Below, piece after piece: positions 5,554 through 7,244 of a stretch of 7,244 nucleotides of DNA. Made by a program: the position numbers and the translations under genes. The number at the start of each line of letters is the position of its first letter. Position 1 is the first letter of the stretch. The stretch is from a bacterium HR41. GTDB lineage: Bacteria; Actinomycetota; Thermoleophilia; Solirubrobacterales; Thermoleophilaceae. Where the stretch lies: contig BEIR01000059.1 in NCBI GenBank assembly GCA_002898855.1, positions 1 through 7,244 of the forward strand. The letters are read 5' to 3'. The notes beneath the pieces were generated by a model. The model had not been told where the DNA came from. It worked only from the letters and a program-made list of their open reading frames with translations, and did no database searches.

Positions 5554-6300
5554 ATGACCGTTCCGGAGCGCGACAAAGAACACGCCTGGGTCAGCGAAAC
5601 GCTCGCAGCGTGGGCGCTCGGCGCCGTCGGCGAGCGGGAGCGCGAGCTGATCGACGACCACCTCGCCGCCTGCGACCGCTGCCGCGCCGAAGCTGACGCG
5701 CTGTTGGCCACCACCAGCGCGCTGGCCGAGGCCGTTCCACCGCGCACGCCCTCGCCAGCGTTGCGTGAGCGCGTGCTGGCCGAGGTGCGTGCCGAAGCGA
5801 GCTTGCTGCGCGCCGCGCGCGACACCGGCGATCGCGCCGGGACCTCGTCGCGCCGCTGGCGCGAGCTGTTCCTGCCGGCCGCACGACCGCTCGCCATCGC
5901 CGGCGTCTTGCTCGCGATGCTGATAGTGGGATTCGCGCTCGGGTCGGTGCTCGACGGTGACATCGCCGGCGACAGCGGCCGTCGCGTGCTCGCCGGACGC
6001 ATCACCGACCCGGCGCTCGCGAGCCGCGCATGGGCGCGGGCGACGGTCGACGAGCACGCCGTACGCATCGAGGTGCGCGGTCTGCCGCGCCCGCCCGCCA
6101 AGGGTGTCTACGAGGTCTGGGTCCAACGGCCGGGCTCCGCGCCACGGCCGGCCGAGCCGCTCTTCGTCGCCACGCACGGAGCGGTCGAAGTGCCGGTGCG
6201 TCTGGGGGCGCGCGACCGCGTGATGATCACGCGCGAGCCCGCCGGCGGCAGCGAACGACCGACCTCGCCGCCGCTGATCGTCTTCGAGCCGACGTCCTAG
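5554..6300 (+). CDS. RskA-like transmembrane anti-sigma factor
   Basis: A 248-residue membrane anti-sigma factor expected to hold the preceding sigma factor inactive until a signal causes its cleavage or release. The cytoplasmic N-terminus is a zinc anti-sigma (ZAS-type) domain with H36-x3-C40-x2-C43, plus H10 at the spacing of the fourth zinc ligand. One transmembrane helix follows (about 109-133, ARPLAIAGVLLAMLIVGFAL). The external domain matches the anti-sigma-K/RskA C-terminal family: GVYEVWVQRPGSAPRPAEPLF (184-204), VPVRLGARDRVMITREPAGGS (213-233) and PTSPP. GAGG at 5539-5542, 11 nt before the ATG, is an acceptable ribosome site. In mycobacteria RskA is cut by Rip1-type intramembrane proteolysis. 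The same here is inference. An intact ZAS motif makes redox or metal sensing possible, which would fit the ferritin neighbours. Confidence 0.92.
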   Translation: MTVPERDKEHAWVSETLAAWALGAVGERERELIDDHLAACDRCRAEADALLATTSALAEAVPPRTPSPALRERVLAEVRAEASLLRAARDTGDRAGTSSRRWRELFLPAARPLAIAGVLLAMLIVGFALGSVLDGDIAGDSGRRVLAGRITDPALASRAWARATVDEHAVRIEVRGLPRPPAKGVYEVWVQRPGSAPRPAEPLFVATHGAVEVPVRLGARDRVMITREPAGGSERPTSPPLIVFEPTS

Positions 6301-6313
6301 CCGCTCGCCCTCT

Positions 6314-6349
6314 TGTGATCCGCGCGCGCCTGCGGCGCGCACTAACCGA
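6314..6349 (+). promoter_or_regulatory. Promoter-like element B: TGTGATCCG / hairpin / TAACCGA upstream of third ferritin gene
   Basis: In the 108-bp gap after the anti-sigma gene: TGTGATCCG (6314-6322), a perfect 7-bp inverted repeat with a 3-nt loop (GCGCGCC-TGC-GGCGCGC, 6324-6340), then TAACCGA (6343-6349), which ends 59 nt before the ATG. It shares TGATCCG, the hairpin layout and TAACCGA with element A, and TGTGATCCG plus GCGCGCACT at identical spacing with element C. No U-run follows the hairpin, so it is not an intrinsic terminator. Confidence 0.5.
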
Positions 6350-6408
6350 CTGACAGCTCTCGAACGAGGTGCTGCCAAGCGGACGGACCACAAGGGGGTA
6401 CGACAGCG

Positions 6409-7155
6409 ATGTCCGAAGCCATCACGCTCGCCTACCGCGCGATTGACGAGCAAGAGCGCGGTGCTAGCGCCAGCACGCGGCGCAACCTGATCAAAGGCGC
6501 TGCCGCCACCTTCGGCAGCCTCGGGCTGCTCGGCCTTGTCGCCGACGACCGCGCGGTCGCGGCGATGGCCAGCCAGAACGACCCGCAGAAGCTCCTCAAC
6601 ATCGCCGCCACCGCCGAGGTGCTCGCGACGATCATCAACACCGAAGGCGCACGGCGCGTTCGCCTCGATCGGGTGACGAAGCGCAACGTCGCCGCCGCGG
6701 CGCAACAGGAGCTCCAGCACTACAACGTGCTGCGTTCGATCGGCGGCCGCGAGTTGACCAAGCGCATTTGGATTCCCGACGCGGTCTTCCGCAGCCGCAA
6801 AGGGCTCCTCGAGACGCTCGAGTTCGGCGACCAGGTGTTCGTCAACGCCTACCTGATCGCCACGACCGTTTTTGGGCAGGCGGGCAAGGGAACCGAGGCT
6901 CGCTACGCCGCCGAGTTCATGGGCGTCGAGGCAGTGCACCGCGCGCTCGCCCGCCAGTCGCTCGGCAAGCTCGGCAACGACCGCGTGTTCATGCGCTACG
7001 CCTTTACCGACATCGACACCGCCGTGTCGCTGCTGCAGAAGGCCGGGATCGGTTTCGGGCAGAAGGGCAAGTCGCCCGGCCGCTTCTACGACTTCGACGT
7101 CGTCAGGCGGCGCACGCCGAAGGTGCGCGGCGTGAACACCTTCAACGTGCGCTGA
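6409..7155 (+). CDS. Tat-exported ferritin-like domain protein
   Basis: A 248-residue protein with a clear Tat signal: T23-R-R-N-L-I-K29 after a polar 22-residue leader, a weakly hydrophobic stretch (30-44), and a likely cleavage site after A52-M-A54. The mature part resembles a ferritin-like four-helix bundle, more distant from the two upstream paralogues: helix 1 TAEVLATIINTEGARR (E70, E79), helix 2 QQELQHYNVLRSIGG (E101, H104), helix 3 LLETLEFGDQVFVNAYL (E135, E138), helix 4 EFMGVEAVHRALARQ (E174, H177). The two E-x-x-H pairs support a di-metal site. Iron is likely but unproven. Unlike the paralogues it has a roughly 50-residue C-terminal extension (about 197-248), basic near its end. The ATG is supported by AAGGGGGT (6392-6399), 9 nt upstream. 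It may be read both from element B and through from tatC-sigma-anti-sigma. Confidence 0.87.
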   Translation: MSEAITLAYRAIDEQERGASASTRRNLIKGAAATFGSLGLLGLVADDRAVAAMASQNDPQKLLNIAATAEVLATIINTEGARRVRLDRVTKRNVAAAAQQELQHYNVLRSIGGRELTKRIWIPDAVFRSRKGLLETLEFGDQVFVNAYLIATTVFGQAGKGTEARYAAEFMGVEAVHRALARQSLGKLGNDRVFMRYAFTDIDTAVSLLQKAGIGFGQKGKSPGRFYDFDVVRRRTPKVRGVNTFNVR

Positions 7156-7173
7156 AGGGATCGGTCGCGCACG

Positions 7174-7208
7174 GGGGCGGGCGGGCGCGTCCCGCCCGCC
7201 CCTTTTTT
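7174..7208 (+). terminator. Intrinsic terminator after the third ferritin gene
   Basis: A perfect 12-bp GC stem (GGGGCGGGCGGG 7174-7185 with CCCGCCCGCCCC 7191-7202), loop CGCGT, then six T (7203-7208), 18 nt past the stop. It closes the tatC-sigma-anti-sigma-ferritin unit. The last 36 bases of the window after it show no feature I can support. Confidence 0.95.
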
Positions 7209-7244
7209 GTGTGTGCGCGCATAAACGTCCGCGCCTTTCGCCAG

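Noticed and set aside
5425..6939. Long open frame (504 codons) on the minus strand opposite sigma, anti-sigma and the third ferritin gene
   Set aside because: It spans three real genes in shadow, has no family motifs, and would run against a consistent operon.
1..7244. Search for CRISPR arrays, tRNA or rRNA genes, insertion sequences and attachment sites
   Set aside because: No regularly spaced repeats, no cloverleaf or rRNA-like sequence, no transposase and no flanking direct repeats around the HIRAN gene were seen.

Overview
The window is high-GC DNA (about 70% by eye) with strong GGAGG-type ribosome sites and dense, short-gapped genes. The RskA-type anti-sigma factor, the DHA2 exporter and several secreted ferritin-like proteins suggest an actinobacterium. 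The combination resembles what I know of Thermoleophilia (Solirubrobacterales and relatives), but that placement is an inference from gene content, not from a marker gene.

Layout. Positions 1-1340 (+) hold the 3' nine-tenths of a DHA2-type MFS drug/proton antiporter cut by the window edge. It ends at a strong bidirectional hairpin terminator (1412-1460). On the minus strand lies a two-gene unit of paralogous ferritin-like proteins: first 2872-2180 (GTG start, twin-arginine-like lipoprotein signal), then 2147-1530. A 195-bp divergent region separates this unit from tatA (3068-3328, +). A small HIRAN-domain gene of lower GC lies on the opposite strand (3888-3355) between tatA and tatC. tatC (3922-4920, +) overlaps by one base an ECF sigma factor gene (4920-5540), followed by an RskA-like transmembrane anti-sigma gene (5554-6300). 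After a 108-bp gap comes a third, more distant ferritin-like gene with a clear Tat signal (6409-7155), closed by a textbook terminator (7174-7208).

How it may work together (inference). TatA and TatC form the twin-arginine translocase, which exports folded, often metal-loaded proteins. At least two of the three ferritin-like proteins carry Tat-type signals, one of them also a lipobox, so the locus looks like a translocase packaged with its own metal-binding cargo. A membrane-anchored sigma/anti-sigma pair is built into the tatC operon.

The most interesting signal is non-coding. A bipartite element, TGATCCG followed 17-20 nt later by TAACCGA or a variant, with an inverted repeat in the spacer, lies upstream of the ferritin lipoprotein operon, of tatA, and of the third ferritin gene. 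By eye TGATCCG occurs nowhere else in the window. TAACCGA also sits just before tatC, which has no Shine-Dalgarno sequence and may be leaderless. These look like co-regulated promoters. Other oddities are a roughly 75-residue helical insertion in the first extracytoplasmic loop of TatC, and the antisense gene splitting tatA from tatC.
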